Shown one piece after another: positions 26,347-35,945 of a stretch of DNA of 41,414 nt (positions are counted from its first letter, which is position 1; the number at the start of each line of letters is the position of its first letter). The stretch is taken from positions 1 through 41,414 of the forward strand of contig WQZX01000024.1 in assembly GCA_009780515.1 (NCBI GenBank), given 5' to 3'. The notes under the pieces were generated by a model. It was given only the letters and a program-made list of their open reading frames with translations. It was not told where the DNA came from and searched no databases. This DNA is from Nocardioidaceae bacterium. Its GTDB lineage: Bacteria; Actinomycetota; Actinomycetes; Propionibacteriales; Nocardioidaceae. A program made the position numbers and the translations under genes.

Positions 26347-27192
26347 TCAGGCGAGCCCCAGGCGGCCCGCGAGCTTGTCGAGGTAGGCGAGCACGGCCGT
26401 CTCGTCGGCATCCGGCACACCCCAGATCAGCTCGGTGGCCCGGGCGGCGGTCCAGTCGGCGAGGTCCTCGGTCGTCGGCTTCTTCGCGACGAGGATGCGG
26501 ACGTCGGGGTCGCCGTCACGGCCCGCATCGGCCCACTCCTTGCGCAGGGCCTCGGTCTTGGCGGCGATGTCGGTCTCGATGGGCGTCGTCATCCAGCCGT
26601 CGGCGTACGACGCGATCCACCGCAGCGTCTTGGGGCCGCCGCCCGCGCCGATGACGACGGGGATGCGGCCCTGCGGCGGCTTGGGGTAGGCCCAGCTGGG
26701 GCCGAAGCTCACGAACTCGCCGTCGTACGACGCCTCCTCCTCGGTCCACAGCGACCGCATCGCCTCGAGGTACTCCTTGAGCACGGTGCGGCGCCTCCCG
26801 GCGGGGACGTGGTGATCGGCGAGCTCGTCGGTGTTCCAGCCGAAGCCGGCGCCGATGGACACGCGGCCTCCGGACAGGTGGTCTAGCGTCGCGATCGTCT
26901 TGGCAAGCGTGATCGGGTCCGACTCCACCGGCAGGGCGACGGCGGTCGACAGGCCGATCCGCGACGTCACCGCGGCGCAGGTCGCCAGCGTCACCCAGGG
27001 ATCCAGCGTGCGGAGGTAGCGGTCGTCGGGCAGGTCCTCGCCGCCGGTGGGGTGGAGCGCGTCGCGGCGTACCGGGATGTGGGTGTGCTCGGGCACGTAG
27101 ATCGTGTCGAAGCCGCGCTCCTCCGCCGCCTTCGCGAGGGTGGCGGGCGCGATGCCGCGGTCGGAGGTGAAGAGCACGATGCCGTTGCGCAT
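26347..27192 (-). CDS. F420-dependent LLM-class oxidoreductase
   Basis: This 281-aa protein has a luciferase-like TIM barrel of the TIGR03619-type actinobacterial group, which uses reduced coenzyme F420. Seen: VPEHTHIPVRRD near 35, the LLM core LDHLSGGRVSIGAGFGWNTDEL near 105-126, and RIPVVIGAGGGPKTLRWIASYADGW near 185. The substrate is unknown. A KstR-type palindrome sits 15 bp upstream of its ATG, which points to sterol or lipid catabolism; Rv3520c is a KstR-regulated relative. It is divergent from dapE. Confidence 0.92.
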   Translation of the reverse strand: MRNGIVLFTSDRGIAPATLAKAAEERGFDTIYVPEHTHIPVRRDALHPTGGEDLPDDRYLRTLDPWVTLATCAAVTSRIGLSTAVALPVESDPITLAKTIATLDHLSGGRVSIGAGFGWNTDELADHHVPAGRRRTVLKEYLEAMRSLWTEEEASYDGEFVSFGPSWAYPKPPQGRIPVVIGAGGGPKTLRWIASYADGWMTTPIETDIAAKTEALRKEWADAGRDGDPDVRILVAKKPTTEDLADWTAARATELIWGVPDADETAVLAYLDKLAGRLGLA

Positions 27193-27206
27193 GGCTGCAC
27201 CCTAAC

Positions 27207-27220
27207 TAGAACACGTTCTA
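27207..27220 (-). promoter_or_regulatory. KstR-like operator
   Basis: On the minus strand this reads TAGAACGTGTTCTA, which fits the published KstR consensus TnnAACnnGTTnnA at every fixed position. The arms TAGAAC/GTTCTA are perfect. It lies between the divergent F420 oxidoreductase and dapE starts, next to TACTAG (27224-27229), a likely dapE -10, and TAGGGT on the minus strand, a likely oxidoreductase -10. Occupancy could therefore affect both genes. Confidence 0.65.
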
Positions 27221-27246
27221 CTTACTAGTGCTGCTTGACTGGACCC

Positions 27247-28338
27247 GTGGACCCGCTCGACCTGACCGATGTCGTCTCCCTGACCGAGCAGCTCGTCGAC
27301 ATCGAGTCGGTGAGCCTCGGCGAGCAGCGGATCGCCGACCTGGTCGAGCGTGCGCTGACCGGCCGCGACCACCTCACCGTCCAGCGCTTCGGCAACACCA
27401 TCGTCGCGCGCACCGATCTCGGTCGCGCCGAACGCGTGATCCTGGCCGGCCACCTCGACACGGTCCCGGTCAACGACAACCTCCCGAGCCGCAACGACGG
27501 CGAGTACCTCCACGGCCTCGGCGCCACCGACATGAAGGGCGGCGACGCGGTCATCATCAAGCTCGCCGCCGAGCTGACCGAGCCCAACCGCGACCTCACC
27601 TACGTCCTGTACGACGCCGAGGAGATCGCGGCGATCCACAACGGGCTCGGCAAGCTGGCCGCCTCCCACCCCGAGCTGCTCGAGGCCGACTTCGCGATCC
27701 TGATGGAGTCCTCGCGGGCCGAGGTGGAGGCCGGCTGCCAGGGCACGCTCCGCGTCGAGATCCGTACGACGGGGGAGCGGGCCCACTCCGCGCGCTCCTG
27801 GACCGGCAGCAACGCCATCCACGCCGCCGCGCCGATCCTCGCCACGCTGGCGTCGTACGAGCCGCGGCGACCGGTCATCGATGGCCTGGAGTACCGAGAG
27901 GGCCTCAACGCGGTGGCGATCTCCGGCGGAGTCGCCGGCAACGTGATCCCCGACGAGTGCGTCGTGACGGTCAACTACCGCTTCGCCCCTGACCTCAGCG
28001 AGGAGCAGGCGCTCGCGCACGTGCACGAGGTCTTCCCCGGCTACGACATCACCGTCACCGACACCTCGCCCGGTGCGCTGCCCGGCCTCGAACGCCCGGC
28101 CGCGAGGGAGTTCCTCGCGGCGGTCGGCACCCCGGTCAGCCCGAAGTTCGGCTGGACCGACGTCGCCCGCTTCAGCGCGCTCGGCATCCCGGCGGTCAAC
28201 TACGGCCCCGGCGATGCCTCCTTCGCCCACAAGCGGGACGAGAAGGTGCTGATCTCTCGGATCCGCCAGTGCGAGCAGGGCCTTCGTGCTTGGCTCACCT
28301 CGACCGAACCAGCAGACCAGCAGGAGGCTCCTCGATGA
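27247..28338 (+). CDS. dapE: Succinyl-diaminopimelate desuccinylase
   Basis: This 363-aa M20 metallopeptidase-fold enzyme hydrolyses N-succinyl-LL-diaminopimelate, the step after DapC. Metal-site motifs are present: GHLDTVPV near 78, LGATDMKGGD near 98, and YDAEEI near 123, with an A where C is usual. MESSRAEVEAGCQGTLRVE near 157 and the C-terminal GPGDASFAHKRDE (His ligand) complete the site. GTG 27247 is chosen because a -10-like TACTAG lies about 18 nt upstream, giving a leaderless or near-leaderless mRNA; TTG 27235 is the alternative. The stop overlaps the LOG gene ATG by 4 nt. Confidence 0.93.
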   Translation: MDPLDLTDVVSLTEQLVDIESVSLGEQRIADLVERALTGRDHLTVQRFGNTIVARTDLGRAERVILAGHLDTVPVNDNLPSRNDGEYLHGLGATDMKGGDAVIIKLAAELTEPNRDLTYVLYDAEEIAAIHNGLGKLAASHPELLEADFAILMESSRAEVEAGCQGTLRVEIRTTGERAHSARSWTGSNAIHAAAPILATLASYEPRRPVIDGLEYREGLNAVAISGGVAGNVIPDECVVTVNYRFAPDLSEEQALAHVHEVFPGYDITVTDTSPGALPGLERPAAREFLAAVGTPVSPKFGWTDVARFSALGIPAVNYGPGDASFAHKRDEKVLISRIRQCEQGLRAWLTSTEPADQQEAPR

Positions 28339-29063
28339 CCCGTCGATCCAAGCCCGGCCCCCGGCCCGGGAAGGCCACCGTGCCGGGCAGCACCTCCGAC
28401 CAGCGGCTGCTCGACAGTCGCGGCGATGCCGACTGGGTGCACACCGATCCGTGGCGGGTGCTGAAGATCCAGGCGGAGTTCGTCGAGGGCTTCAACGACC
28501 TGGCCGAGGTCGGTCCGGCGATCTCGATCTTCGGCTCGGCCCGGCTCGCTCCCGAGCACCCGGGATACCAGCTCGGGGTCAAGATCGGCGCGGCGCTGGC
28601 CGACGCCGGCTTCACCGTCATCACCGGCGGCGGACCGGGTGCGATGGAGGCCGCCAACAAGGGCGCCGCCGAGGCGGGCGGCCACAGCCTCGGTCTGGGG
28701 ATCGAGCTGCCCTTCGAGGCGAGCTTGAACCCCTACGTCACCTTCGGCCTGGACTTCCGCTACTTCTTCGTCCGCAAGACCATGTTCGTGAAGTACTCCC
28801 AGGGCTACGTCGTCCTGCCCGGCGGCGTCGGCACCCTCGACGAGCTCTTCGAGGCCATGACGCTGGTGCAGACCAAGAAGGTCACCCAGTTCCCGATCGT
28901 CCTGCTCGGCGTCGACTACTGGAGCGGCCTGCTCGACTGGATGAAGGGCAGCATGCTGTCCGACGGCCGGATCAAGCAGTCCGACATCGACATGCTGACC
29001 GTGACCGACGACGTCGACGAGGCCGTCGCGCTGATGGTGGCCGCCCGCGACGGACACGCGTGA
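28335..29063 (+). CDS. LOG family protein (TIGR00730)
   Basis: This 242-aa protein contains the LOG/lysine decarboxylase-like motifs GGGPGAMEAANKGA near 97 and PGGVGTLDELFE near 160. Family members are nucleotide 5'-monophosphate phosphoribohydrolases; LOG releases cytokinin bases, and bacterial forms also act on AMP or IMP. The name lysine decarboxylase is a known misannotation. ATG 28335 overlaps the dapE stop (ATGA). The dapE-LOG-DivIVA-DUF3117 order matches Rv1202-Rv1205-Rv1209-Rv1211 with genes missing in between. Confidence 0.92.
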   Translation: MTRRSKPGPRPGKATVPGSTSDQRLLDSRGDADWVHTDPWRVLKIQAEFVEGFNDLAEVGPAISIFGSARLAPEHPGYQLGVKIGAALADAGFTVITGGGPGAMEAANKGAAEAGGHSLGLGIELPFEASLNPYVTFGLDFRYFFVRKTMFVKYSQGYVVLPGGVGTLDELFEAMTLVQTKKVTQFPIVLLGVDYWSGLLDWMKGSMLSDGRIKQSDIDMLTVTDDVDEAVALMVAARDGHA

Positions 29064-29082
29064 GCGGGAGGTGTCCGCGCCG

Positions 29083-29469
29083 ATGATGTGGGTCTTCGCG
29101 ATCCTGATCGTGCTGGCCATGGGCGTCGTCGCCATGCTCGCCACCGGCCGCGGCGAGCCGATGCGCCGGGCGTACGACGACCGCCCCGACTCCGTCGTAC
29201 CGGCCGATCGCCGGATCCTCGCCGAGGACCTCGCCAAGGTCCGCTTCCCGCTGGCGGTTCGCGGCTACCGGATGTCCGAGGTCGACGCGCTGCTGCAGCG
29301 ACTGGCTCGAGAGATGGCGCCGCCGCCGGAGCCGTCGCCGGACGTCGCTCCCGAGATCTCGCCCACCGCGGAGCCCGAGGTCGGGGACGAGACGGCCGAC
29401 GAGACGGTCGACGAGACGGTGGCCGACGAGCCCGCAGGCATCCCGGAGGACGCCGTCACCGACGAGTGA
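29083..29469 (+). CDS. DivIVA-domain small membrane protein
   Basis: This 128-aa protein starts with a transmembrane helix (MMWVFAILIVLAMGVVAMLA). It then has a short DivIVA-like domain at about 47-75, ILAEDLAKVRFPLAVRGYRMSEVDALLQRL, the motif actinobacteria use in Wag31-type and related proteins. The tail is a highly acidic Pro/Glu-rich region (about 80-128) with DETVDET repeats. A cell-pole or division role is inference. GGGAGGTG (29066-29073) is 9 nt before ATG 29083; GTG 29071 would overlap it. Confidence 0.85.
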   Translation: MMWVFAILIVLAMGVVAMLATGRGEPMRRAYDDRPDSVVPADRRILAEDLAKVRFPLAVRGYRMSEVDALLQRLAREMAPPPEPSPDVAPEISPTAEPEVGDETADETVDETVADEPAGIPEDAVTDE

Positions 29470-29503
29470 GCCCCTTCGGCTGTGCCGCAGAACACGCATA
29501 GGC

Positions 29504-29509
29504 GATAAT
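29504..29509 (+). promoter_or_regulatory. -10 element upstream of DUF3117 gene
   Basis: GATAAT is close to the TATAAT consensus and stands 66 nt before the DUF3117 ATG. No strong -35 is visible 17 nt upstream (TGTGCC). The 106-bp gap 29470-29575 otherwise holds a GAAGAAGGGG ribosome-binding region. Confidence 0.5.
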
Positions 29510-29575
29510 GGTGGGGCGCCCAACCTTTCGGCGGCGCAGACGTGCCCACCAGCTTGTGAGAAGAAGGGGTGCCGC

Positions 29576-29739
29576 ATGGCGGCGATGAAGCCTCGGACCG
29601 GAGACGGTCCGCTCGAGGTCACCAAGGAAGGTCGCGGCATCGTCATGCGCGTCCCACTCGAGGGTGGTGGCCGACTTGTCGTCGAGCTGAACGCCGAGGA
29701 GGCCGGCGCGCTGGGCGACGCTCTCAAGAACGTGGTCGG

Positions 29740-29743
<4 letters not shown>
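29576..29743 (+). CDS. DUF3117 small conserved protein
   Basis: A 55-aa protein, MAAMKPRTGDGPLEVTKEGR and onward, ends in ALGDALKNVVG. It is the actinobacteria-specific DUF3117 family (Rv1211-like), one of the most conserved small proteins in the phylum, with unknown function. The length is normal for the family. AGAAGGGG lies 5-12 nt upstream of the ATG. Its GTGA end overlaps the start of the leucyl aminopeptidase by 4 nt, implying coupling. Confidence 0.95.
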
Positions 29744-31341
<1,598 letters not shown>

Positions 31342-31342
31342 G

Positions 31343-31684
31343 ATGCGTGGACTCACGGTGCGCTGGGCGCTGACCGGCGCGGGCGACGGTGTCGAGCAGC
31401 GGCTGCGCGACTACGTCGCCGACTCCTCGCACGCCCGGTTCGAGGGCTTGGAAGGCCTGTCCTACAAGACCTGGCGGATGTCGCCGGGCGAGTGGTTCGA
31501 GGGCTCCTACGTCTTCGCCGACGAAGCCGCGCGCGAGGCGTTCCAGACCACGTTCACGGCCGGCGCCGCCGAGTCGCCGGTCTCCGGCGTCGTCGGCAGC
31601 CCGCCTGTCCTGATCGAGCCGTGCGAGGTCGTCGGCATCGCCCAGGGCGCGAGCGGCTTCGCCTCGGCGCCGCGGGCGGAATAG
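31343..31684 (+). CDS. Small conserved protein, YdhR-like dimeric barrel
   Basis: A 113-aa protein with the pattern of a putative mono-oxygenase ydhR-type alpha/beta barrel: opening strand LTVRWALTG, then GLSYKTWRMSPGEWFEGSYVFADEAAREAFQ, which resembles the GLxxKxW...G..YLF segment of that family. Function is unknown. It starts 1 nt after the pepA stop and is probably the last gene of the DUF3117-pepA unit, ending at a strong bidirectional hairpin. Confidence 0.7.
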   Translation: MRGLTVRWALTGAGDGVEQRLRDYVADSSHARFEGLEGLSYKTWRMSPGEWFEGSYVFADEAAREAFQTTFTAGAAESPVSGVVGSPPVLIEPCEVVGIAQGASGFASAPRAE

Positions 31685-31720
31685 TCACTCCGGCCCACCC
31701 GCCAGCCCTCGCCGGTGACC

Positions 31721-31784
31721 GCACTTCCACCCTGTCGCAATGCCCTGGAAGTGCAGGAATCCCCGGTGAGCCGGGGATTCCTGC
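31721..31784. terminator. Overlapping hairpins between convergent genes
   Basis: A perfect 14-bp stem, GCAGGAATCCCCGG (31753-31766) with its complement (31771-31784) and loop TGAG, lies between two convergent genes and would work in both directions. A second stem pairs GCACTTCCA (31721-31729) with TGGAAGTGC (31746-31754). The two share bases 31753-31754, so the full stems are mutually exclusive at the base. There is no long U run, as is common in actinobacteria. Confidence 0.8.
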
Positions 31785-31791
31785 GCGTCGC

Positions 31792-32448
31792 TCAGTCCGC
31801 CGCCGGGAACCACACCTTCTTGGCCACCAGCAGCCCGTCGCCGACCGGCAGCAGCGCCGGCACGAGACCCTCGGTCTCGGCGACCTGCTGGACGAGGTCG
31901 CGGATCGCCACGGTCTGCTCGTCGCGCTGGGACGGGTCGGCGACCTTGTCGTGCCACAGCGCGTTGTCGAACGCCACCACGCCGCCGGGTCGCAGCAGGC
32001 GCATGGCCTCGGCGAGGTAGGCGGCGTACTCACGCTTGTCGCCGTCGGCGAAGACGAGGTCGTAGTGGCCGTCGGTGAGGCGGGGGAGCACGTCGAGGGC
32101 GGAGCCGGCAATGGTGCGGACGCGCTGGACCGGGATGCCGCCCTCCTTGAACGTCTCGCGGGCGAGGCGCTGGTGCTCGGCCTCGACGTCGACGGTGGTC
32201 AGCACGCCGTCGGGCCGCATGCCGCGCAGCATCCACAGCCCGGAGACGCCGGTGCCGGTGCCGATCTCGACGACGGCACGCGCCTCGAGGACGGCGGTCA
32301 GGAAGCGCAGGGCGGCGCCTCCGCCCGAGCCGATGGCGCTGACGCCGACCTCGTCGGCTCGCGCGCGAGCGGCGGCGAGGACCTCGTCCTCGTCCACGTA
32401 GTTCTCGGCGTAGGTCCAGCTGGTCTGGTTCATCGCGGTGACGGCCAC
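31792..32448 (-). CDS. O-methyltransferase (Rv1220c-like)
   Basis: This 218-aa SAM-dependent methyltransferase is of the catechol O-methyltransferase-like group (methyltransf_3). Seen: SAM motif VVEIGTGTGVSGLWMLRGM near 58-76, VDVEAEHQRLA near 86, YDLVFADGDKREYAAYL near 128, and GGVVAFDNALWHDKV near 155. The GTG at 32448 would be leaderless, with a TAGGGT -10 just upstream on the minus strand; ATG 32433 is the alternative. It is divergent from sigE, exactly as Rv1220c is in M. tuberculosis, so a stress-linked role is possible. Confidence 0.9.
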   Translation of the reverse strand: MAVTAMNQTSWTYAENYVDEDEVLAAARARADEVGVSAIGSGGGAALRFLTAVLEARAVVEIGTGTGVSGLWMLRGMRPDGVLTTVDVEAEHQRLARETFKEGGIPVQRVRTIAGSALDVLPRLTDGHYDLVFADGDKREYAAYLAEAMRLLRPGGVVAFDNALWHDKVADPSQRDEQTVAIRDLVQQVAETEGLVPALLPVGDGLLVAKKVWFPAAD

Positions 32449-32495
32449 GCGACCTACCCTAGGGCCGCCGGGCGTCGATCCGCGGGAGCGACGGG

Positions 32496-32522
32496 GGAAC
32501 AACGAACCCTTCTCGTTCGTTG
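32496..32522 (+). promoter_or_regulatory. ECF (SigE-type) autoregulatory promoter
   Basis: GGAAC (32496-32500), a 17-nt spacer, and CGTTG (32518-32522) match the SigE/ECF consensus GGAAC-N16-18-CGTT, 89 nt before the sigE ATG. Within it, AACGAAC (32501-32507) and GTTCGTT (32515-32521) form a perfect inverted repeat that spans the spacer and the -10. This suggests self-activation by SigE plus a second regulator or a leader hairpin. Confidence 0.75.
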
Positions 32523-32610
32523 AGCCTGGTCACAGGGAAGTCTCAGACACCACTTCTAGCGTCGGAGGGGAGCGATCGGCTTGGTCGCGCGCAAGCGGAA
32601 GAGGGTGGCC

Positions 32611-33216
32611 ATGACGGCGTCGGCGGAGCCGGAGGGGCGCAACGAGCCCGAGGCAGGCGCCGACCGGGCCACCTGGCAGTCGATCGTCGAGGAGCACTCC
32701 GATCGTGTCTTCCGCCTGGCCCTGCGCCTGACCGGCAACCGTCACGACGCCGAGGACCTCACCCAGGAGGTCTTCGTCCGCGTCTTCCGATCGCTGCACA
32801 CCTACACACCCGGCACCTTCGAGGGCTGGCTGCACCGCATCACCACGAACCTCTTCCTCGACCAGGCCCGCCGCAAGCAGCGGATCCGCTTCGACGCGCT
32901 CTCCGACGAGCGCGCGGCACGCCTGGCGAGCCCGACGGCCGCGCCCGACACGGCGTACGCCGACGGCACCTTCGACGACGACGTCGAGGCCGCGCTCGCG
33001 GCGCTCCCGCCGGACTTCCGCGCCGCCGTCGTCCTGTGCGACATCGAGGGCCTGAGCTACGAGGAGATCGCCGAGATCCTCGGCGCGAAGATCGGCACGG
33101 TCCGGTCGCGCATCCACCGTGGCCGGGCGCTGCTCCGCTCGGCGCTGGCGCACCGCGCGCCCGCCGAGGGCCGCACCCGGTACGCCGGTCCGCTGCCCCA
33201 GGTGGCCGGCGCATGA
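32611..33216 (+). CDS. sigE: ECF RNA polymerase sigma factor SigE
   Basis: This 201-aa ECF sigma factor has region 2 at about 22-90 ([20 protein letters not shown] with the -10 binding part) and region 4 at about 130-180 ([41 protein letters not shown]). It directs envelope and oxidative stress genes in related actinobacteria. ATG 32611 follows GAGGGTGG; TTG 32581 or GTG 32584 would give a longer form, and M. tuberculosis SigE is also known to use several starts. It overlaps the anti-sigma gene by 4 nt (ATGA). Confidence 0.95.
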   Translation: MTASAEPEGRNEPEAGADRATWQSIVEEHSDRVFRLALRLTGNRHDAEDLTQEVFVRVFRSLHTYTPGTFEGWLHRITTNLFLDQARRKQRIRFDALSDERAARLASPTAAPDTAYADGTFDDDVEAALAALPPDFRAAVVLCDIEGLSYEEIAEILGAKIGTVRSRIHRGRALLRSALAHRAPAEGRTRYAGPLPQVAGA

Positions 33217-33716
33217 TGGGCCACCTCGGGCCGCGGGTGAGCGCGCTGCTCGACGGCCAGCTCTCCCAGCAGGAGGCCGACGAGGCGTGGGCGCACGTCT
33301 ACGGCTGCACGACCTGCCGCGGCCTCGTCGAGCGCGAGGGCTGGATCAAGACCCGGCTCGCCCGCACCGGCGAGCACGACGTCCCCGCCTCCTCGGACCT
33401 CAAGGGCTCGCTGCTCAACCTGACGCCGGGCGACTGCTTCCTCGCACCCGCCGGAGGCCGCACCCAGCGACACATCGGCGTCGGGGCCGCCGTCGTCGGA
33501 GGCGGTGCGGTCGGCGTCGCCCTCCTGGGCGTTCTGGCCCTCGGCCTGGCCCCGGGGTCGGGCGGAGCCAGGCCGCCGGTCTCCCAGATCGGCTCGTCGG
33601 TGCCGTCGCCCGCGTCCGACCCGGCCGCCGATCGGGTGGGTCCGCGCGGAGCACGGCCGACCACCCCGGCCGACCTGCCCGGCCTGGTCCAGGTCGTCGT
33701 CCACCGCCTCCCGTGA
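33213..33716 (+). CDS. rseA: Anti-sigma-E factor, zinc finger type (RseA)
   Basis: This 167-aa membrane-bound anti-sigma factor has the ZAS signature H-x3-C-x2-C at H28, C32 and C35, within a helical N-terminal domain that would hold SigE. One transmembrane helix follows at about 91-113 ([21 protein letters not shown]), with a short, Ser/Pro-rich outer tail. The reduced cysteines and zinc are known in this family to sense redox stress. It is translationally coupled to sigE by the ATGA overlap. The topology differs from M. tuberculosis RseA, which lacks an obvious membrane helix. Confidence 0.9.
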   Translation: MMGHLGPRVSALLDGQLSQQEADEAWAHVYGCTTCRGLVEREGWIKTRLARTGEHDVPASSDLKGSLLNLTPGDCFLAPAGGRTQRHIGVGAAVVGGGAVGVALLGVLALGLAPGSGGARPPVSQIGSSVPSPASDPAADRVGPRGARPTTPADLPGLVQVVVHRLP

Positions 33717-33762
33717 GCGGACGCCCCGTCGGCTGCTGGGACCGATCGGCAATGATGGTCGC

Positions 33763-35238
33763 GTGAGCGACGAGCAGAACCCGGACGAGGAGACCCAGCC
33801 GATCCTCCCCGACGCGCCCCGGACGGCCGCGCCATCCCCGTGGGCGCCCCCGTCGCCCGAGGCCGAGCCGCTGACCCCGCCGCCGAGCGCGCCGCGGCAC
33901 GCCGCGCCCGCAGCGGAGCCTGGGCAGGCTCCCGAGCCCGCGCCGGCTTCCGAGCCCGCGCCGGCTTCCGAGGCGTCGCCCTCAGCCGGGCAGCCGGTCG
34001 TGCCGCCGGGCGACCAGCCGGGCGCGCCGCCGGCCGAGCCGCCGGCCGAGCAGGACGCGTCCGCGTCAGCCCCGCCTCCCACGCCGACCCAGCACCTCAC
34101 CGTCGGCGGCGGCTACCCGCCCCCGCCGCCTGGCCCCCGCCGCGAGCGCCGCTGGGGCGGGCCCGCGATCGTCGTACTGGCGCTCGTGCTGGGCCTGGTC
34201 GGCGGATTCCTCGGCTCCACGATCCGCGACCACATCTCCAGCAGCAGCGGCAAGGTGGCCGACGGCCTCAGCGGCGTGGACCTCCAGCCGCTGCCGCCGC
34301 TGAAGAACGGCGGATCGGTGGCCGCGGTGGCGCAGGCCGTCATCCCGAGCACCGTCCAGATCCAGGCCGAGTACGGCGGTCAGGCCAACGGGGCGACCGG
34401 CTCCGGCTTCATCCTCGACAAGCAGGGCCACATCATCACCAACAACCACGTGGTGAAGGAGGCCGCCCAGGACAACGGGCCGATCACGGTCGTCTACCAG
34501 GGTGGGCGCAGCTACAAGGCCACCGTCGTCGGACGCAGCAGCGTCTACGACCTCGCCGTCCTCTACGTGAAGAACGCCCCCAGGGAGAAGCCCGCCGCGC
34601 TCGGTGCCTCCAAGGCGATGCGCGTCGGCGACCCGGTCGTCGCGATCGGCTCCCCGCTGGGTCTCGACGCCACCGTGACCTCCGGCATCGTCAGCGCGCT
34701 CAACCGCCCGGTCTCGACCAGCGAGAGCCAGGACGACCAGTCCTTCATCGACGCGATCCAGACCGATGCCGCGATCAACCCCGGCAATTCGGGCGGTCCG
34801 CTCGTCAACCTGCGCGGGCAGGTGATCGGGGTCAACTCCGCGATCGCCACCAACGGCGGCGGCACGACCGCGGGCACGGCCGGCAACATCGGTGTCGGCT
34901 TCGCGATCCCGGTCGAGCAGGTGCGGGTCACCGCCGACCAGATCCTGCGCAGCGGCAAGGCGGAGTACCCCGTGATCGGGGCGAAGGTCGAGACGGGCGG
35001 CAACATGCCCTCCGACGGCGCGCACATCAGCTCGATCGTCAAGGGCAGCCCCGCCGAGTCGGGGGGCCTGGAGAAGGGTGACGTGGTCACCCACGTCAAC
35101 GGTGAGCTCGTCAGCGACGGCATCGGGCTGATCGTCGCGATCCGGACCTACCAGCCCGGCGACACGATCAGCCTCACCGTGCAGCGCGGCGGCTCGCAGA
35201 GGACCATCAAGGTCACGCTCGGGAGCGAGGTCGGCTGA
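33763..35238 (+). CDS. htrA: HtrA-like S1C serine protease with PDZ domain
   Basis: This 491-aa membrane-anchored protease is for extracytoplasmic protein quality control. It has a long Pro/Ala/Glu-rich cytoplasmic segment (about 1-125), one transmembrane helix at about 131-153, a trypsin-like domain with catalytic H229 (NNHVV), D263 (DLAVL) and S343 (NPGNSGGP), and a PDZ domain at about 410-488. The order sigE-rseA-htrA matches Rv1221-Rv1223, so it is probably in the SigE regulon. GTG 33763 is preceded by AATGAT, a possible -10 for a leaderless start. tatB, next in mycobacteria, is absent here. Confidence 0.95.
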   Translation: MSDEQNPDEETQPILPDAPRTAAPSPWAPPSPEAEPLTPPPSAPRHAAPAAEPGQAPEPAPASEPAPASEASPSAGQPVVPPGDQPGAPPAEPPAEQDASASAPPPTPTQHLTVGGGYPPPPPGPRRERRWGGPAIVVLALVLGLVGGFLGSTIRDHISSSSGKVADGLSGVDLQPLPPLKNGGSVAAVAQAVIPSTVQIQAEYGGQANGATGSGFILDKQGHIITNNHVVKEAAQDNGPITVVYQGGRSYKATVVGRSSVYDLAVLYVKNAPREKPAALGASKAMRVGDPVVAIGSPLGLDATVTSGIVSALNRPVSTSESQDDQSFIDAIQTDAAINPGNSGGPLVNLRGQVIGVNSAIATNGGGTTAGTAGNIGVGFAIPVEQVRVTADQILRSGKAEYPVIGAKVETGGNMPSDGAHISSIVKGSPAESGGLEKGDVVTHVNGELVSDGIGLIVAIRTYQPGDTISLTVQRGGSQRTIKVTLGSEVG

Positions 35239-35256
35239 CCCTGCCGGCGGGCCGTC

Positions 35257-35547
35257 TCAGCCGATGACGGCTTCGGCGACCACGATGGCCAGGGCACCGA
35301 CCACCGCGATCACGACGAGGGTCGAGCGCACCCTGCGGGACCGGTCCCAACCCCGCCACTCGGTCACGAGCACCGCACCGCTCAGCAGGCCCAGGGGGAC
35401 GATCAGCCCACCGTCGTCGCGGTCCACCCGGCCCCGGAGTACGAGGCCGGCGACCACGTAGACGATGAAGTAGCCCCAGACCACGTCGCGGTAGAGGCTC
35501 CAGGTCGAGCGGCTCTGAACCTCGGCCCGGTTGGGTCGTGCACTCAT
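35257..35547 (-). CDS. Small membrane protein of unknown function
   Basis: This 96-aa protein has three hydrophobic segments (about 23-40, 47-62 and 75-94) separated by charged loops. The second loop holds EWRGWDRSRRVR. No family is recognised. It is convergent with htrA (18 bp between stops) and lies 90 bp downstream of the HTH gene on the same strand. Confidence 0.65.
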   Translation of the reverse strand: MSARPNRAEVQSRSTWSLYRDVVWGYFIVYVVAGLVLRGRVDRDDGGLIVPLGLLSGAVLVTEWRGWDRSRRVRSTLVVIAVVGALAIVVAEAVIG

Positions 35548-35637
35548 CGCTGTCTCCTCTTCTCGGTCCGTCGAGGATGGGAACGTCTACCGAGGATGTG
35601 AGGTTGCACCGGATCCCGCATCGACGCAACCGCCGAC

Positions 35638-35880
35638 TCACACCTCCGCGTCGGCGTCGCTGTCGACGAAGGGGTGGTCGGCGACGAACTGCTGGGCCTC
35701 GGTGTACATCCGCGCGATGTACTCCTCGAGCTTGTCGCTCTCGACCCGCCACTGGCCCCGACCGCCGATCTTGATCGCCGGGAGGTCGCCCCGCCGCACG
35801 AGCGCGTAGACCTGCGCACTCGAGGTGTTCAGCACGTCGGCCACGTCGGCGAGGGTGAGGAAGCGAGGGGTGCCGGCCAT
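35638..35880 (-). CDS. Excisionase/MerR-like helix-turn-helix protein
   Basis: This 80-aa protein has an excisionase-family winged HTH at about 6-55: FLTLADVADVLNTSSAQVYALVRRGDLPAIKIGGRGQWRV then EEYIARMY. It belongs to the short BldC-like/AlpA-like actinobacterial regulators, and no integrase is nearby, so it is a chromosomal regulator and not a phage excisionase. The tail is acidic. ATG 35880 is followed directly by the domain. It is divergent from the SAF-domain gene (65 bp between starts), so it may regulate that pair; this is inference. Confidence 0.88.
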   Translation of the reverse strand: MAGTPRFLTLADVADVLNTSSAQVYALVRRGDLPAIKIGGRGQWRVESDKLEEYIARMYTEAQQFVADHPFVDSDADAEV

Positions 35881-35945
35881 GCGCCCATGCTCCCACCAGG
35901 CGCCCCCAGGAGGGACACCGCCGCGACGGGTCTGTGGATTGCGGG

